Assembly: GCA_020425085.1 (NCBI GenBank) | Contig: JAGQRW010000018.1 | Location: 373,797-437,796, forward strand | DNA from: Paracoccaceae bacterium | GTDB lineage: Bacteria; Pseudomonadota; Alphaproteobacteria; Rhodobacterales; Rhodobacteraceae | DNA: 64,000 nt | Direction: 5' to 3' | Part shown: positions 9,348-18,490 of the stretch, in pieces | How positions within the stretch are numbered: the first letter of the stretch is position 1 | Layout: every line of letters begins with the position of its first letter | Position numbers and translations under genes: made by a program | The notes under the pieces: generated by a model | The model's input: the letters and a program-made list of their open reading frames with translations, nothing else | Database searches by the model: none | What the model was told of the DNA's origin: nothing

Positions 9348-9933
9348 ATTTCTGTTCCAGCAACCGCTTGGTCAGTGCCGTATAGGCGGTGGAAAAACCT
9401 TTCAGCGACACTGCGATATCGATCGCCTGATCCGGATTGTTGAACATCCTGACCGTCATCTTGGCGACATTGCCCTTGCGCAGCGCCTGTAGTTCCAGCG
9501 GCACGAATCCGATCCGCGACACGCAGCCGATATTGTTGCAGAAAAGATAGGGGTATTGCTTGGGCTTGGCGTCGTCGATGGAGAACAACAGGCCGTTCTG
9601 GATCAGCACACCCAAAGGCGTGATGATGGTCGCCCCGGCAATCGCCTTGCTGTTCGGCGGCAGAGGGAACACCCGGACATCGGCGATGGGGTTGCCCGAA
9701 CTGTCAAGCACAAGCTGGCCGATCTCGCAGGGTTCATTGCCGCTTTCGACCTTGACGCAGACGATTTCCCAGTCATCGAACTGTTCCGCCTGATAGGTCT
9801 GGCCGATCTGCACTTCCGGTTCGCTGCCGGTCGGGAATTCTTCGGTTTTCGGCTGGGTTTCATCCTGTGCCGCCGCCATCGTCGCGAAAGCCGCGATCAG
9901 CGCGGCGGCGCCTAGTTTGACAAGGGTATGCAT
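9346..9933 (-). CDS. Invasion-associated locus B (IalB) family protein
   Basis: A 195-residue exported protein. The N terminus is a Sec signal peptide (basic MHTLVK start, hydrophobic core, probable cleavage after AAAQ near 23). The IalB-family core follows, with DDWEIVCVKVE and a pair of cysteines near CNNIGCVSRIGF (about 130-135) likely to form a disulphide in the periplasm. IalB was named for erythrocyte invasion in Bartonella, but the family is widespread in free-living alphaproteobacteria, where its role is unknown. The genes around it give no functional hint. Confidence 0.9.
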   Translation of the reverse strand: MHTLVKLGAAALIAAFATMAAAQDETQPKTEEFPTGSEPEVQIGQTYQAEQFDDWEIVCVKVESGNEPCEIGQLVLDSSGNPIADVRVFPLPPNSKAIAGATIITPLGVLIQNGLLFSIDDAKPKQYPYLFCNNIGCVSRIGFVPLELQALRKGNVAKMTVRMFNNPDQAIDIAVSLKGFSTAYTALTKRLLEQK

Positions 9934-10080
9934 AACGACTCCGTTTGTTGGGTGCGTTCGGGTTGACCAGTAGCGGTTTAACCGTCTTGGCCGCCGCTGT
10001 CAGGCGGTATTTTGTTCGATTTCGACGATTGGCGGCATCGTGCCGGAAATCGACGCAGACCCGGTGCAGGTGCCGCAAAG

Positions 10081-10110
10081 AAAAAGGGGCGCGGTTAAGC
10101 GCCCCTTTTT
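10081..10110. terminator. Bidirectional rho-independent terminator
   Basis: Perfect 12-bp stem, AAAAAGGGGCGC against GCGCCCCTTTTT, with a six-base loop. T tracts follow on both strands. It lies about 150 bases upstream of the ialB-like start and is not downstream of any annotated gene, so it probably ends an unannotated transcript from one side. Confidence 0.75.
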
Positions 10111-10265
10111 CCCGCTTTTTGCGATTCTCCCTATCGGACCGGCCGACTTGTTCATTGGCGGCGAAGATATGCCAGCGCCTGTTATCGGTCAACAGGTTAA
10201 ATTTGAGGAAATGCGTTAAAAAACTTGTTGCTTCGGCAAGGATGGTTCAGCCGGTGGGCTTGACG

Positions 10266-10366
10266 AAAAAAGGCCGCGCGGTTTGCGCGCGGCCAGTCTG
10301 ACAGGGAGGAAGTGGTCCCGTTACGAAAACTTATGTGGCGGGACGAATCCAGGATGGCAGACAAGG
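10266..10366 (-). ncRNA. Candidate small RNA ending in a rho-independent terminator
   Basis: On the minus strand the segment ends with a strong GC hairpin (arms 10287-10294 and 10272-10279) followed by six Ts (10271-10266). About 80 bases upstream lies a promoter-like pair: CTGAAA (10401-10396) and TACAAT (10378-10373) with a 17-base spacer. The predicted transcript is about 100 nt and carries an unpaired-looking CTTCCTCCCTG just before the terminator. That resembles the anti-Shine-Dalgarno loops of some alphaproteobacterial small RNAs. No ORF longer than 16 codons fits inside. Expression is not shown; the call is inference from signals. Confidence 0.45.
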
Positions 10367-10372
10367 GTTAAC

Positions 10373-10401
10373 ATTGTATGGTCAAGCCATCAGGATTTCA
10401 G
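10373..10401 (-). promoter_or_regulatory. Candidate promoter of the small RNA
   Basis: Minus-strand -35 CTGAAA (four of six) and -10 TACAAT (five of six) are separated by 17 bases. It points away from the HerA-like gene and towards the terminator at 10266-10294. Confidence 0.4.
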
Positions 10402-10415
10402 GCAAGGGACCATCA

Positions 10416-11960
10416 ATGACCGAAACTGACCGGATTTTTATCGGCGGCGGCGGGGCGGATTATGCCAGCCCGCAAAACCTGTTGCTGAAATATGCCAACC
10501 GCCACGGGCTGATCACCGGCGCTACCGGCACCGGCAAGACGGTGACGCTGCAAATCCTTGCCGAAAGTTTTTCCGCCTGTGGCGTGCCGGTGTTTCTGGC
10601 GGATGTCAAAGGCGATCTGTCCGGGCTGGCCAAGGCCGGATCAAAGGATTTCAAACTGCACGAGGCGTTCAGCAGCCGCGCCGCCAGGATCGGTTTTTCC
10701 GATTACGCCTATGCCGCCTTTCCAGTGACTTTCTGGGACATGTTCGGCCAGCAGGGCCACCCGGTCAGGACCACGGTTGCGGAAATGGGGCCGCTGCTGA
10801 TCTCGCGCCTGCTGGAACTCAGCGAAGCACAGGAGGGGGTGATCAACATCGCCTTTCGGGTTGCCGACGAACAGGGGATGGCGCTGCTTGATCTAAAGGA
10901 TCTGCAATCCATGCTGGTCTGGCTGGGCGAGAATGCCAAGGATCTCAGCCTGCGATACGGCAATGTCTCGACCGCTTCGATCGGCACCATCCAGCGCCGC
11001 CTGCTGGTGCTGGAAAATCAGGGCGGGGCCAGTTTTTTCGGCGAACCGGCGCTGGCGCTGGATGATCTGATGCGGCTGACGCCTGAGGGGCAGGGGCGCA
11101 TCAATGTGCTGGCGGCGGATCGGCTGATGTCGTCACCGCGCCTTTACGCCACCTTTCTGCTTTGGCTTTTGTCCGAGTTGTTTGAAACCCTGCCCGAGGT
11201 TGGTGATCCGGACAAACCGAAACTGGTGTTCTTTTTCGACGAGGCGCATCTGTTGTTTGATGATGCCCCCAAGGGATTGCTTGACAAGGTGGAACAGGTG
11301 GCGCGGCTGATCCGTTCCAAGGGAGTTTCGGTGTTTTTCATCACCCAGAACCCCGCCGATGTGCCCGAGGATATACTCGGGCAGATGGGCAACCGTATCC
11401 AGCACGCATTGCGCGCCTATACACCACGCGATCAAAAGGCGCTCAGGGCGGCGGCCGAGACCTTTCGGCCCAATCCGGCCTTTGACACCGAACAGGCGAT
11501 CCGCGAGGTCGGGGTGGGTGAGGCGCTGGTTTCGACCTTGCAGGCCAAGGGGGTGCCGTCGATGGTGGAACGGGTACTGATCCGGCCACCGTCATCGCAA
11601 CTTGGCCCGATCAGCGATCAGGAACGCAAGGCGGTTATGGCCGCCTCACCGGTGGCGGGGCAGTACGAACAGACCATAGACCGCGATTCGGCGTTCGAGG
11701 CGCTGGCGCGGCGGGCCGAACAGGCGGCCAGGGCAGCAGCTGAGGCTGAACAGGCCGAACAGCGCCAAAGTGACAGCGAACGCGAATACAGTTCGGCGCG
11801 GCGATATACCGGCAGCAAGGTCAGCCGATCCACCTCGCGGCGCAGCCGCAGCGATTCGGTGGGCGAGACCTTTGCCAAATCCATCGCGCGTTCGCTTGGC
11901 ACAAGGGCGGGTTCGGCCATCGTGCGCGGGGTGCTTGGCGGCCTGTTCAGGGGGCGCTGA
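10416..11960 (+). CDS. HerA-like ATPase, DUF853 (YjgR) family
   Basis: A 514-residue cytosolic P-loop ATPase of the HerA/FtsK superfamily. Walker A is GATGTGKT at 35-42; Walker B is [11 protein letters not shown] near 270, followed by a glutamine-containing [11 protein letters not shown] sensor region. The C terminus (about 420-490) is rich in Ala, Glu, Arg and Ser and is low-complexity. The DUF853 family has no settled function; relation to DNA-translocating hexamers is by fold. The ATG at 10416 gives the usual N terminus (FIGGGGAD). The 3' end overlaps the converging CNNM gene by 14 bases. Confidence 0.88.
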   Translation: MTETDRIFIGGGGADYASPQNLLLKYANRHGLITGATGTGKTVTLQILAESFSACGVPVFLADVKGDLSGLAKAGSKDFKLHEAFSSRAARIGFSDYAYAAFPVTFWDMFGQQGHPVRTTVAEMGPLLISRLLELSEAQEGVINIAFRVADEQGMALLDLKDLQSMLVWLGENAKDLSLRYGNVSTASIGTIQRRLLVLENQGGASFFGEPALALDDLMRLTPEGQGRINVLAADRLMSSPRLYATFLLWLLSELFETLPEVGDPDKPKLVFFFDEAHLLFDDAPKGLLDKVEQVARLIRSKGVSVFFITQNPADVPEDILGQMGNRIQHALRAYTPRDQKALRAAAETFRPNPAFDTEQAIREVGVGEALVSTLQAKGVPSMVERVLIRPPSSQLGPISDQERKAVMAASPVAGQYEQTIDRDSAFEALARRAEQAARAAAEAEQAEQRQSDSEREYSSARRYTGSKVSRSTSRRSRSDSVGETFAKSIARSLGTRAGSAIVRGVLGGLFRGR

Positions 11961-13269
11961 CGCCGCGCCTGAGCAGGGGGCGGATTTTCAGTTTGGTGAT
12001 GCGATTGTTGACGCGCTCCAGCACCTCGAACCGGTAACCGTGAAAGCTGAACACCTGCCCGACATTGGGGATCGACTGGCTTTCATGGATCACCAGCCCG
12101 GCGACGGTGTTGGCATAATCATCCGGCAGCGACCAGTCGGTGGCGCGGTTCAGATCGCGGATGGTCATGCTGCCTTCGACGATCATGTTTCCGTCTTCGG
12201 ATCGCTTGACATTCTGGTCGGTCTCGGCGTCGTGTTCGTCGGTGATTTCGCCAACGATTTCTTCCAGGATGTCTTCAAGCGTGATCAGCCCCTGCAATGC
12301 GCCATATTCATCGACCACCAGCGCGAAATGTGCCCGCCGGCGCAGAAATTCGCGCATCTGATCGTCAAGCGTGGTGGTCTCGGGCACGAAATATGGTTTC
12401 ATTGCCACGTCCAGAACCTTGAAATCGCCTATCTTATCGGCTTTCATGCTGTGAACGGCCCGCAGCAGATCCTTGGCGTGGACCACACCGATGATGTTCT
12501 CAGGCTCGCCACGAAATACCGGCAGGCGGGTATGGCTGGAACCCAGACACTGGCTGAGGATATCGGCGGGCGCGTCGTCGGCATTCAGCATCTCGATATC
12601 CTGGCGATGCAGCATGATCTCTTCAACCTCGCGGTGGCGAAGGTCGAGCGCCCCCAAAAGGCGGTCGCGGTCGGCCTTGTGCACGGCACCTTCGGAATGG
12701 CCAAGCGCAATGGTGCCGGCGATTTCGTCATGTACCGCCAGAATCGAGCTGTCCGGGTCGATGGCCACACCAAAAAGCCGCAGCAACAGGCGCACGAACC
12801 AGCGGATTGCGGTGATGATCGGCGCCAGAAACAGCACGAACATCGAAATTATCGGCGAAACCCGGGTGGCGGCGGTTTCCGGATTGGTGATGGCATAGGT
12901 TTTCGGCATCACCTCGGCGAAAACCAGCACCAGAAGCGTCATCACCAGCGTTGCCAGCGCAACGCCGCTGTCGCCAAACAGCCGGGTGAACAGGCTGGTC
13001 GCCAATGCGGCGGCAAGGATGTTCACCAGGTTGTTGCCAAGCAGCACCGTACCAATCAGCCGCTCGCTGTCCTCGGTCACCTTCAGCGCCGACGCCGCCC
13101 CAAGCGAGCCTTTGTCGGCCAGCGTTCGCAACTTGCCGCGACTGGCCGCCGTCAATGCGGTTTCCGAGCCGGAAAAGAACGCCGACAGAAACAACAGCGC
13201 ACCAATGCTTATGATGGTGAACCAAAATGCGCCGTCCGTGTTCACGATTTCAGTAATCGGGCTTTCCAT
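11947..13269 (-). CDS. CNNM/CorC-HlyC family membrane protein (hemolysin-like)
   Basis: A 440-residue inner-membrane protein. The N-terminal DUF21/CNNM domain has four hydrophobic segments (about 15-40, 75-105, 110-130, 135-160) and an [10 protein letters not shown] signature. Two CBS domains lie at about 200-325 (with a [18 protein letters not shown] stretch), and a C-terminal CorC_HlyC domain at about 350-430. Relatives are implicated in Mg2+ or Co2+ efflux and membrane integrity; the hemolysin name is historical. Its start faces the metallophosphoesterase-like gene across 78 bases. Its 3' end overlaps the HerA-like gene. Confidence 0.92.
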   Translation of the reverse strand: MESPITEIVNTDGAFWFTIISIGALLFLSAFFSGSETALTAASRGKLRTLADKGSLGAASALKVTEDSERLIGTVLLGNNLVNILAAALATSLFTRLFGDSGVALATLVMTLLVLVFAEVMPKTYAITNPETAATRVSPIISMFVLFLAPIITAIRWFVRLLLRLFGVAIDPDSSILAVHDEIAGTIALGHSEGAVHKADRDRLLGALDLRHREVEEIMLHRQDIEMLNADDAPADILSQCLGSSHTRLPVFRGEPENIIGVVHAKDLLRAVHSMKADKIGDFKVLDVAMKPYFVPETTTLDDQMREFLRRRAHFALVVDEYGALQGLITLEDILEEIVGEITDEHDAETDQNVKRSEDGNMIVEGSMTIRDLNRATDWSLPDDYANTVAGLVIHESQSIPNVGQVFSFHGYRFEVLERVNNRITKLKIRPLLRRGVSAP

Positions 13270-13347
13270 GGCCGCGTTAACCTTTAAATTGCTGTTGAGA
13301 TGCGCCCGTTATGGGGGCAAAGCGGTAACCTTGCAAGGGAGGTCACG

Positions 13348-14112
13348 ATGCTCCGCATCCGTGATTTGGGGGCGTTGGATGGCAGTATTTTGCTGTTTGG
13401 CGGACCGTATTCCAATCTTGAGGCGACCAAGGCGGTGTTGCAGGCAGCAACCGACAACGCCATCCCGGTCGAGCGGATCATTCTGACCGGTGATATCATC
13501 GGCTATTGCGGCAACCCGGCTGAAACGCTGGAATTGATCCGCAAAAGCGGTGTGGCGGCGGTAGCGGGCGCGGTCGAGTCGCAGCTTGGCGATGCTGGCG
13601 CGACCATGGAGGAACCCTGGTATCGGCATGCCGAGGCGTCGCTTGCCAAATCCGATCGTGATTGGCTGGCGGGCCTGCCCCAGCGGTTGCTGTTTCGCCA
13701 TCAGGGCAAGCGATATGTGGTCTTTCACGGCACGGCAGGGCACCCGGAATCCTATCTCTGGAGGATTAGCAATGAAGATGATTTCTGGCGCCATATCAGT
13801 CTATTGCAAGAAGAAGTTGGGGTAATAGATGCGGTGATTGCCGGCCAGACCGGCATTGCATTTGAACGCTGGATCGACGGTGTCCACTGGATCAATCCCG
13901 GTGCCATCGGCATGCCGGCGAATGACGGCCAGCAGGAAACGGTTCATGCCATTTTGCAAGATGGTGAGGTGCGGTTCGAACCGCTTGGCTATGATGTTGC
14001 GGCGGCGGTCGCGGCAATGCAGGCGGCGGGCCTGACCCAGGGCCATGAAATCGCGTTGAAAACCGGCTACTGGCCGAATGATGACATGCTGCCGAAATCG
14101 CTCAGGCGTTAG
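13348..14112 (+). CDS. Metallophosphoesterase-family protein lacking metal ligands
   Basis: A 254-residue protein with the layout of YfcE-like calcineurin phosphoesterases. The second-strand GDIIGYCGNPAE block and the late INPGAIGMPANDG block are well kept. The metal-binding motifs are altered: the expected D-x-H at the start is GGPYSN, the expected GN(H/C)(D/E) is GAVES, and the expected GHTH/GHSG is GQTG. I infer an inactive or non-classical binding protein. The start at 13348 has AAGGGAGG seven bases upstream. The stop overlaps converging xerD by 11 bases. Confidence 0.8.
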   Translation: MLRIRDLGALDGSILLFGGPYSNLEATKAVLQAATDNAIPVERIILTGDIIGYCGNPAETLELIRKSGVAAVAGAVESQLGDAGATMEEPWYRHAEASLAKSDRDWLAGLPQRLLFRHQGKRYVVFHGTAGHPESYLWRISNEDDFWRHISLLQEEVGVIDAVIAGQTGIAFERWIDGVHWINPGAIGMPANDGQQETVHAILQDGEVRFEPLGYDVAAAVAAMQAAGLTQGHEIALKTGYWPNDDMLPKSLRR

Positions 14113-15040
14113 GCTTTTTCGCCAGCGGATGCTTTTTCAGCACCAGTTCCTTCAGCCGTTCATCCAGAATATGGGTATAGATCTCGGTGGTGGAAATATC
14201 GGCATGTCCCAGCAGCGTCTGGATCACCCTGAGATCGGCCCCACCGGCCAGAAGATGGGTGGCAAAGGCATGCCTGAGGGTGTGCGGCGTCACCCTGCCG
14301 GGATCCACCCCCGCAGCTAGGGCGATTTCCTTGATCAGGGTATAAAAGCGGATGCGCGTCAGATGCCCCTGTTTCGAGGGGCTGGGAAACAGAAAGCGCG
14401 AGGCAGGTTTGCCGTTGCGACGTGCGGATTCCCCGGCCTGATCGCGGCTGGTCAGCCAGATTTTCAGCGCCGATTGTGCCGGCGGCGACAGCGGCACCAT
14501 GCGTTCCTTGCCGCCCTTGCCGCGGATCAGCAGCATTTCGGGATTGCCGCGTGCCGCGTTGACCGGCAGAGATACCAGTTCGCTGACGCGCATGCCGGTG
14601 GCGTAAAGCAGTTGCATGAGACAGTGATTGCGCTGTTGTTCCTGGTCGTTGCGGCCGTGATACGCGGATTGTTTCAGCAGGCTTTCAACCTCGGGCACCG
14701 TCAGGGTCTGTGGCAGCGTCCGGGTCTTTTTCGGCGCCTTGATCTCAGCCGCCGGGTTGTCGCTGCGCCAGCCTTCCTCGAACGCAAAGCGATAGAGCTG
14801 GCGGATCGCCGACAGTCGGCGGGCGCGGGTCGCGCGCGACTTGCCGGCGTGGTCGAGGTCGATCAGATAAGCCTCGATATCCGGGCGCATGGCGAATTCA
14901 AAGGTCAGGTTCTTACCATCAAGAAACCCTGCGAAGTCGTTGAGATCACGGGCATAAGCCAGAATGGTGTTGTCCGCGGCATCCAGTTCGGCCCGCGCCG
15001 CATCCAGATAGTTTTCCACCCAGTTTGCCATGTCCATCAT
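14102..15040 (-). CDS. xerD: Tyrosine recombinase XerD
   Basis: Site-specific recombinase that, with XerC, resolves chromosome dimers at dif. In the 312-residue protein, the N-terminal SAM-like domain covers 1-90 and the catalytic domain 110-300. The full set R151 (ATGMRVSEL), K175, H253-xx-R256 (PHTLRHAFATHLL), H279 (LLGHADI) and Y288 (EIYTH) is present. It lies four bases inside the stop of an unknown exported protein gene and in one minus-strand unit with it. Nothing suggests an integrase of a mobile element, since the length and location match the housekeeping enzyme. Confidence 0.93.
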   Translation of the reverse strand: MMDMANWVENYLDAARAELDAADNTILAYARDLNDFAGFLDGKNLTFEFAMRPDIEAYLIDLDHAGKSRATRARRLSAIRQLYRFAFEEGWRSDNPAAEIKAPKKTRTLPQTLTVPEVESLLKQSAYHGRNDQEQQRNHCLMQLLYATGMRVSELVSLPVNAARGNPEMLLIRGKGGKERMVPLSPPAQSALKIWLTSRDQAGESARRNGKPASRFLFPSPSKQGHLTRIRFYTLIKEIALAAGVDPGRVTPHTLRHAFATHLLAGGADLRVIQTLLGHADISTTEIYTHILDERLKELVLKKHPLAKKPNA

Positions 15041-16560
15041 CCACGACGCTCCAGCAACAGAAGTTGGATGGCGGTCTTGCGCGCCTCGCTTTCAAGCCCG
15101 ACGGCACGAAAAACCGCCAATGCGGTGCGGATATCGCCAGGGTCGGCAAACGCCTCGTTGGCCAGCAGCAACATGGCGTGCAGGATCGCCTCGCCAAGTT
15201 TGCCTTCGGCCAGCAGGTTGGCCAGCGCGCCCTCGGGCAATGGTTCCAGAAACGCCTGGGCAATCACTTCTGACAAAAGATCAGGCGGCGGCACCCCCTG
15301 CAACTGCCCGGTCGCCAGCGCCTTCAGGAACCGATCGCGGGCATTGGCGGGTTCAAACCGCGCGACCGCGGTTTCATAGCCGTCCGAAAGCAGCGCCACC
15401 TTGAACGCGGTGGCGGCGGCCGTGGGGTCGCTGAATTCAAACCCGGCCAGCCGGTCGCCGTAATGGCGCGAAAACGGCACCTCCAGCGCGATTTCCTGCA
15501 TCATGCCATAGGCTTTCGGCAGGCTGGCGGCGATTGCTGCCCGGTCTCCGGCCAACATTGCAACGTCAAAGGCACCGATTGCCGCCACCCGGTCCCATAC
15601 CCCGCCCGAGGCGGCAGGATGGCGCGCCGTGTAAAGGTCGATCAGGTGGTTTGGCGCCAGTGCTTGCGTGCGTACCAGCCGCTCCGCCGCTGTAAGCTGG
15701 CTGCGCCAGGCGGCGGAACGGTCAAGATCGGCATTGGCAAAGGCCAGCGGCAGCGGCCCCGGTGGGCGTGGCAGGGCAATCGCCTCGCGCATGGTGAAAT
15801 CAAGCGGCGTCATCGGTTTGGGCGGCGGCAGATCAAGATCGCCCTCGAACATGCCGGGATCAAGGAAACGCGACATCAGGTCGGCCTCGGCATGGCTGAC
15901 GAAACCCAGCGTTTCACCGGTCGCCAGCGTCAGTGCGGCCGCGTTCCAGTCGCCGCCCCGCGCCAGACAGAACACCCGCGCCTGCAAGGTCGGTGCGAAA
16001 CCCGGCGATGCCCGCATGGCGGTGCAGGCGTGATCGGCATGGCCGGTCAAAAGGCTGACATCGAACCAGCGACGGAAGATCGCCGCCTCGGTCGGCCCGG
16101 CACGTTCCAAAAGCGCCTGCGCCTGTTGCAGCGCGCCCAGATCCAGCAGTTTGTCGGTGCGCGCCAGCAACAGCGTCGCCTGCCCGGTGTCATCCTCGGG
16201 GGCGTCAAGCTCGGCCAGCAGGATGGTATAGAGCAGCGAAAGAACCTCGGGCAGGGCATCGGTTTTCTGCCGGGCGATCAGATCGGCAATGGTCAGGGTC
16301 GAGGATCCGGCCCAGAAATCGGCAGGCAGGCCGGAAACACCGGACGGCAACAAGCCGACGCTGTCCTTGCGGATCTCATCCAGGCGGGTAACGTTGATTT
16401 CCCCCGGCAGGGCGGGTGTGGCGGGTATTTCGACCGGGATGCCGGGCGCCGGTTTCTCGTTGACCGATTTCGACAGCCAGTCGATGGCCGACATCGGCTC
16501 ATTCGCCAGTGCCACGCCGCTTGTGGCAAGAACGAACAGGCTGGCGGCCCTAATCCACAT
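15037..16560 (-). CDS. Conserved hypothetical exported protein upstream of xerD
   Basis: A 507-residue protein with a Sec signal (MWIRAASLFVLATSGVALA, cleavage near 19), then a soluble, alanine- and leucine-rich, largely helical chain. It looks like helical repeats (alternating amphipathic pairs) without a clear TPR consensus. I do not recognise a family name; it appears to belong to the gene order small membrane protein, this gene, xerD. The stop overlaps the xerD start (ATGA) and its own start overlaps the small gene by 11 bases. A periplasmic scaffold or binding role is a guess. Confidence 0.8.
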   Translation of the reverse strand: MWIRAASLFVLATSGVALANEPMSAIDWLSKSVNEKPAPGIPVEIPATPALPGEINVTRLDEIRKDSVGLLPSGVSGLPADFWAGSSTLTIADLIARQKTDALPEVLSLLYTILLAELDAPEDDTGQATLLLARTDKLLDLGALQQAQALLERAGPTEAAIFRRWFDVSLLTGHADHACTAMRASPGFAPTLQARVFCLARGGDWNAAALTLATGETLGFVSHAEADLMSRFLDPGMFEGDLDLPPPKPMTPLDFTMREAIALPRPPGPLPLAFANADLDRSAAWRSQLTAAERLVRTQALAPNHLIDLYTARHPAASGGVWDRVAAIGAFDVAMLAGDRAAIAASLPKAYGMMQEIALEVPFSRHYGDRLAGFEFSDPTAAATAFKVALLSDGYETAVARFEPANARDRFLKALATGQLQGVPPPDLLSEVIAQAFLEPLPEGALANLLAEGKLGEAILHAMLLLANEAFADPGDIRTALAVFRAVGLESEARKTAIQLLLLERRG

Positions 16561-16684
16561 CTATCGTCACCGGAATCGTCAATTCATGCGTGGGGGGCGG
16601 AAAACTGCCGACCAGGGCATAGGCCACCACCACCGCAAAGCAAAGAATTACCAGAACAAACAACCACTTGATGATTCTGCCCAT
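16550..16684 (-). CDS. Small single-pass membrane protein (44 aa)
   Basis: A short ORF starting ATGGGCAGAATC. After a basic start (MGRIIKW) comes one transmembrane segment of about 19 residues (LFVLVILCFAVVVAYAL), then a short tail ending in PVTIDVD. Its stop overlaps the next gene by 11 bases, which supports real translation and coupling. Function unknown. It probably begins the minus-strand unit that leads through the exported protein to xerD, and it diverges from aroK. Confidence 0.75.
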   Translation of the reverse strand: MGRIIKWLFVLVILCFAVVVAYALVGSFPPPTHELTIPVTIDVD

Positions 16685-16815
16685 ATACCATTTGCCTTTG
16701 TTTTCACCCGCTTGATCACGGTTTTTCGCGTTCTGACAAGCAGTATATATTGCTTTGCCGGGAAATTCACGTCATTCAGGCGAAAACCGGGGCAGAGCAA
16801 GGAATTATCGGCGGA

Positions 16816-17367
16816 ATGTCGCGCTATGAGCTGACAAGAACGGTGGTGATGGTCGGTATGATGGGGGCCGGCAAGACTGCGGTCGGCACCGCCTTGGCGC
16901 GACTGCTTGGGGTTGCGATCGTAGATTCCGACGCCGAGATCGAATTGGCCGCCAACATGCGCATAGCCGAGATTTTCGAAAAATACGGCGAGGCGTTCTT
17001 TCGTGACCGGGAATCGCGGGTGCTGGCGCGGCTGCTGGACGGTGAACCTTCGGTGCTGTCGACCGGCGGCGGTGCCTTCCTTGACCCTAACAACCGCCAG
17101 ATGATTGCCGACAAGGGGCTGGCGGTATGGCTGAAGGCGGATCTCGACCTTTTGTGGGCGCGGGTGCGGCACAAGACCACCCGACCGCTGTTGCAGGTGC
17201 CGGAACCAAAGGCCAGGCTGTCCAGCCTGCTGGCCGAGCGCGAGCCCTGTTACAGCCGTGCCGGACTGGTGGTCGAGGCCGAGCCCAATCTGTCGGTGCA
17301 GGAAATGGCCGAAAAGGTGCTGGCGGCACTTCTGGCCTATCCCGGCGAAATCATCAGGGAAAGGTAG
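16816..17367 (+). CDS. aroK: Shikimate kinase
   Basis: Phosphorylates shikimate at the 3-hydroxyl in aromatic amino acid synthesis. The 183-residue P-loop enzyme has Walker A GMMGAGKT at 14-21, a DSDAEIE shikimate-binding segment, STGGGAFLD, and a lid ending in RPLLQV. I chose the ATG at 16816 (GGCGGA upstream) because the frame before it is not conserved-looking. It is followed by aroB after four bases, an order seen throughout alphaproteobacteria. Confidence 0.95.
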   Translation: MSRYELTRTVVMVGMMGAGKTAVGTALARLLGVAIVDSDAEIELAANMRIAEIFEKYGEAFFRDRESRVLARLLDGEPSVLSTGGGAFLDPNNRQMIADKGLAVWLKADLDLLWARVRHKTTRPLLQVPEPKARLSSLLAEREPCYSRAGLVVEAEPNLSVQEMAEKVLAALLAYPGEIIRER

Positions 17368-17371
17368 TTGG

Positions 17372-18490
17372 ATGACGGTTGACAATATGCGGGTTGATCT
17401 TGGGGCGCGGTCTTATGACATCCGCATCGGGGATGGCCTGATCGACGCCGCCGGGGCCGAAATCTGCGCACTTCTGGGCCGGCGCAAGGTGGCGATTGTT
17501 ACCGATCAGAATGTCGCCGGCTTGCATCTGGATCGCCTGACCGCCGGGCTGGACGCCGCCCGGTTGCAGTCAAGCAGCCTGATCCTGCCGCCGGGCGAGC
17601 TTAGCAAAAGCTGGCAAACACTTGAAAAGCTAAGCGAATGGCTGATCGGCGAACAAATTGGCCGCGACGATCTGGTGATTGCATTCGGCGGTGGCGTGAT
17701 CGGTGATCTGGCGGGTTTTGCTGCCGCCATCCTCAGGCGCGGGGTCAGGTTCGTGCAGATCCCCACCAGCCTTCTGGCGCAGGTTGACAGTTCGGTCGGC
17801 GGCAAGACCGGTATCAATTCACCGCAGGGCAAGAACCTGATCGGCGCATTCGCCCAGCCCGGTCTGGTGCTGGCGGATATCGGGGTTCTGGATACGCTGA
17901 CGCCGCGCGATTTCATCGCCGGTTACGGCGAGGTGGTGAAATACGGCTTGCTGGGGGATGCCGGCTTGTTCGACTGGCTGGAAATCAACGGCAAGGCGCT
18001 GGCGGCGGGCGATATCGACCGGCGCCGCCACGCCGTCAGACGTTGTTGCGAGATCAAGGCGGGGATCGTGGCGCGGGATGAACATGAACATGGCGAAAGG
18101 GCGCTTTTGAACCTCGGCCACACCTTTGGCCATGCGTTGGAGGCCGCCACCGGCTATGGCGACCGGCTGTTGCATGGCGAGGGGGTGGCGATCGGCTGTG
18201 TCCTTGCGTTCGAGCTGTCGCAGGCATTGGGGCTGTGCTCACAGGAATGCCCAAGCCGGGTGCGGGCGCATCTGCGCCAGATGAACATGATGACGGAACT
18301 TTCAGATATCAAAGGCGATTTGCCTGATGCCAATGGCCTGATGGCACTGATGGCGCAGGACAAGAAGGTGCAGGCCGGCAAGCTGCGGTTCATTCTGGCG
18401 CGGGATATCGGCGACAGTTTCGTGGCCGATGGGGTTGACCTTGATGTGGTGAAATCGGTGCTGGATGCAGCACTGGCGGCGCGGCGTTAA
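17372..18490 (+). CDS. aroB: 3-dehydroquinate synthase
   Basis: Converts DAHP to 3-dehydroquinate with NAD+ and a divalent metal. The 372-residue enzyme shows AFGGGVIGDLAGFAAA, the QIPTSLLAQVDSSVGGKTG stretch and the metal-ligand region NLGHTFGHALE. It starts four bases after the aroK stop. Its stop overlaps the converging radical SAM gene by a few bases. Confidence 0.96.
   Translation: MTVDNMRVDLGARSYDIRIGDGLIDAAGAEICALLGRRKVAIVTDQNVAGLHLDRLTAGLDAARLQSSSLILPPGELSKSWQTLEKLSEWLIGEQIGRDDLVIAFGGGVIGDLAGFAAAILRRGVRFVQIPTSLLAQVDSSVGGKTGINSPQGKNLIGAFAQPGLVLADIGVLDTLTPRDFIAGYGEVVKYGLLGDAGLFDWLEINGKALAAGDIDRRRHAVRRCCEIKAGIVARDEHEHGERALLNLGHTFGHALEAATGYGDRLLHGEGVAIGCVLAFELSQALGLCSQECPSRVRAHLRQMNMMTELSDIKGDLPDANGLMALMAQDKKVQAGKLRFILARDIGDSFVADGVDLDVVKSVLDAALAARR

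Larger units (their letters stand above)
9934..10415. other. Long intergenic region with two terminator hairpins
   Basis: 482 bases between divergent genes without a protein-coding ORF I can support. It contains a bidirectional terminator-like hairpin (10081-10110), a minus-strand terminator (10266-10294) and a candidate minus-strand promoter (10373-10401). Two terminators with no gene to terminate suggest small RNA transcripts here, listed separately. Confidence 0.6.

Noticed and set aside
11770-13287. 505-codon plus-strand ORF opposite the CNNM/CorC gene
   Set aside because: It is antisense to a clear transporter gene and has low-complexity His/Gln-rich sequence without start signals.
14102-15040. 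Integrase of a mobile element
   Set aside because: Length, motifs and position fit housekeeping XerD; no att sites, cargo or tRNA nearby.
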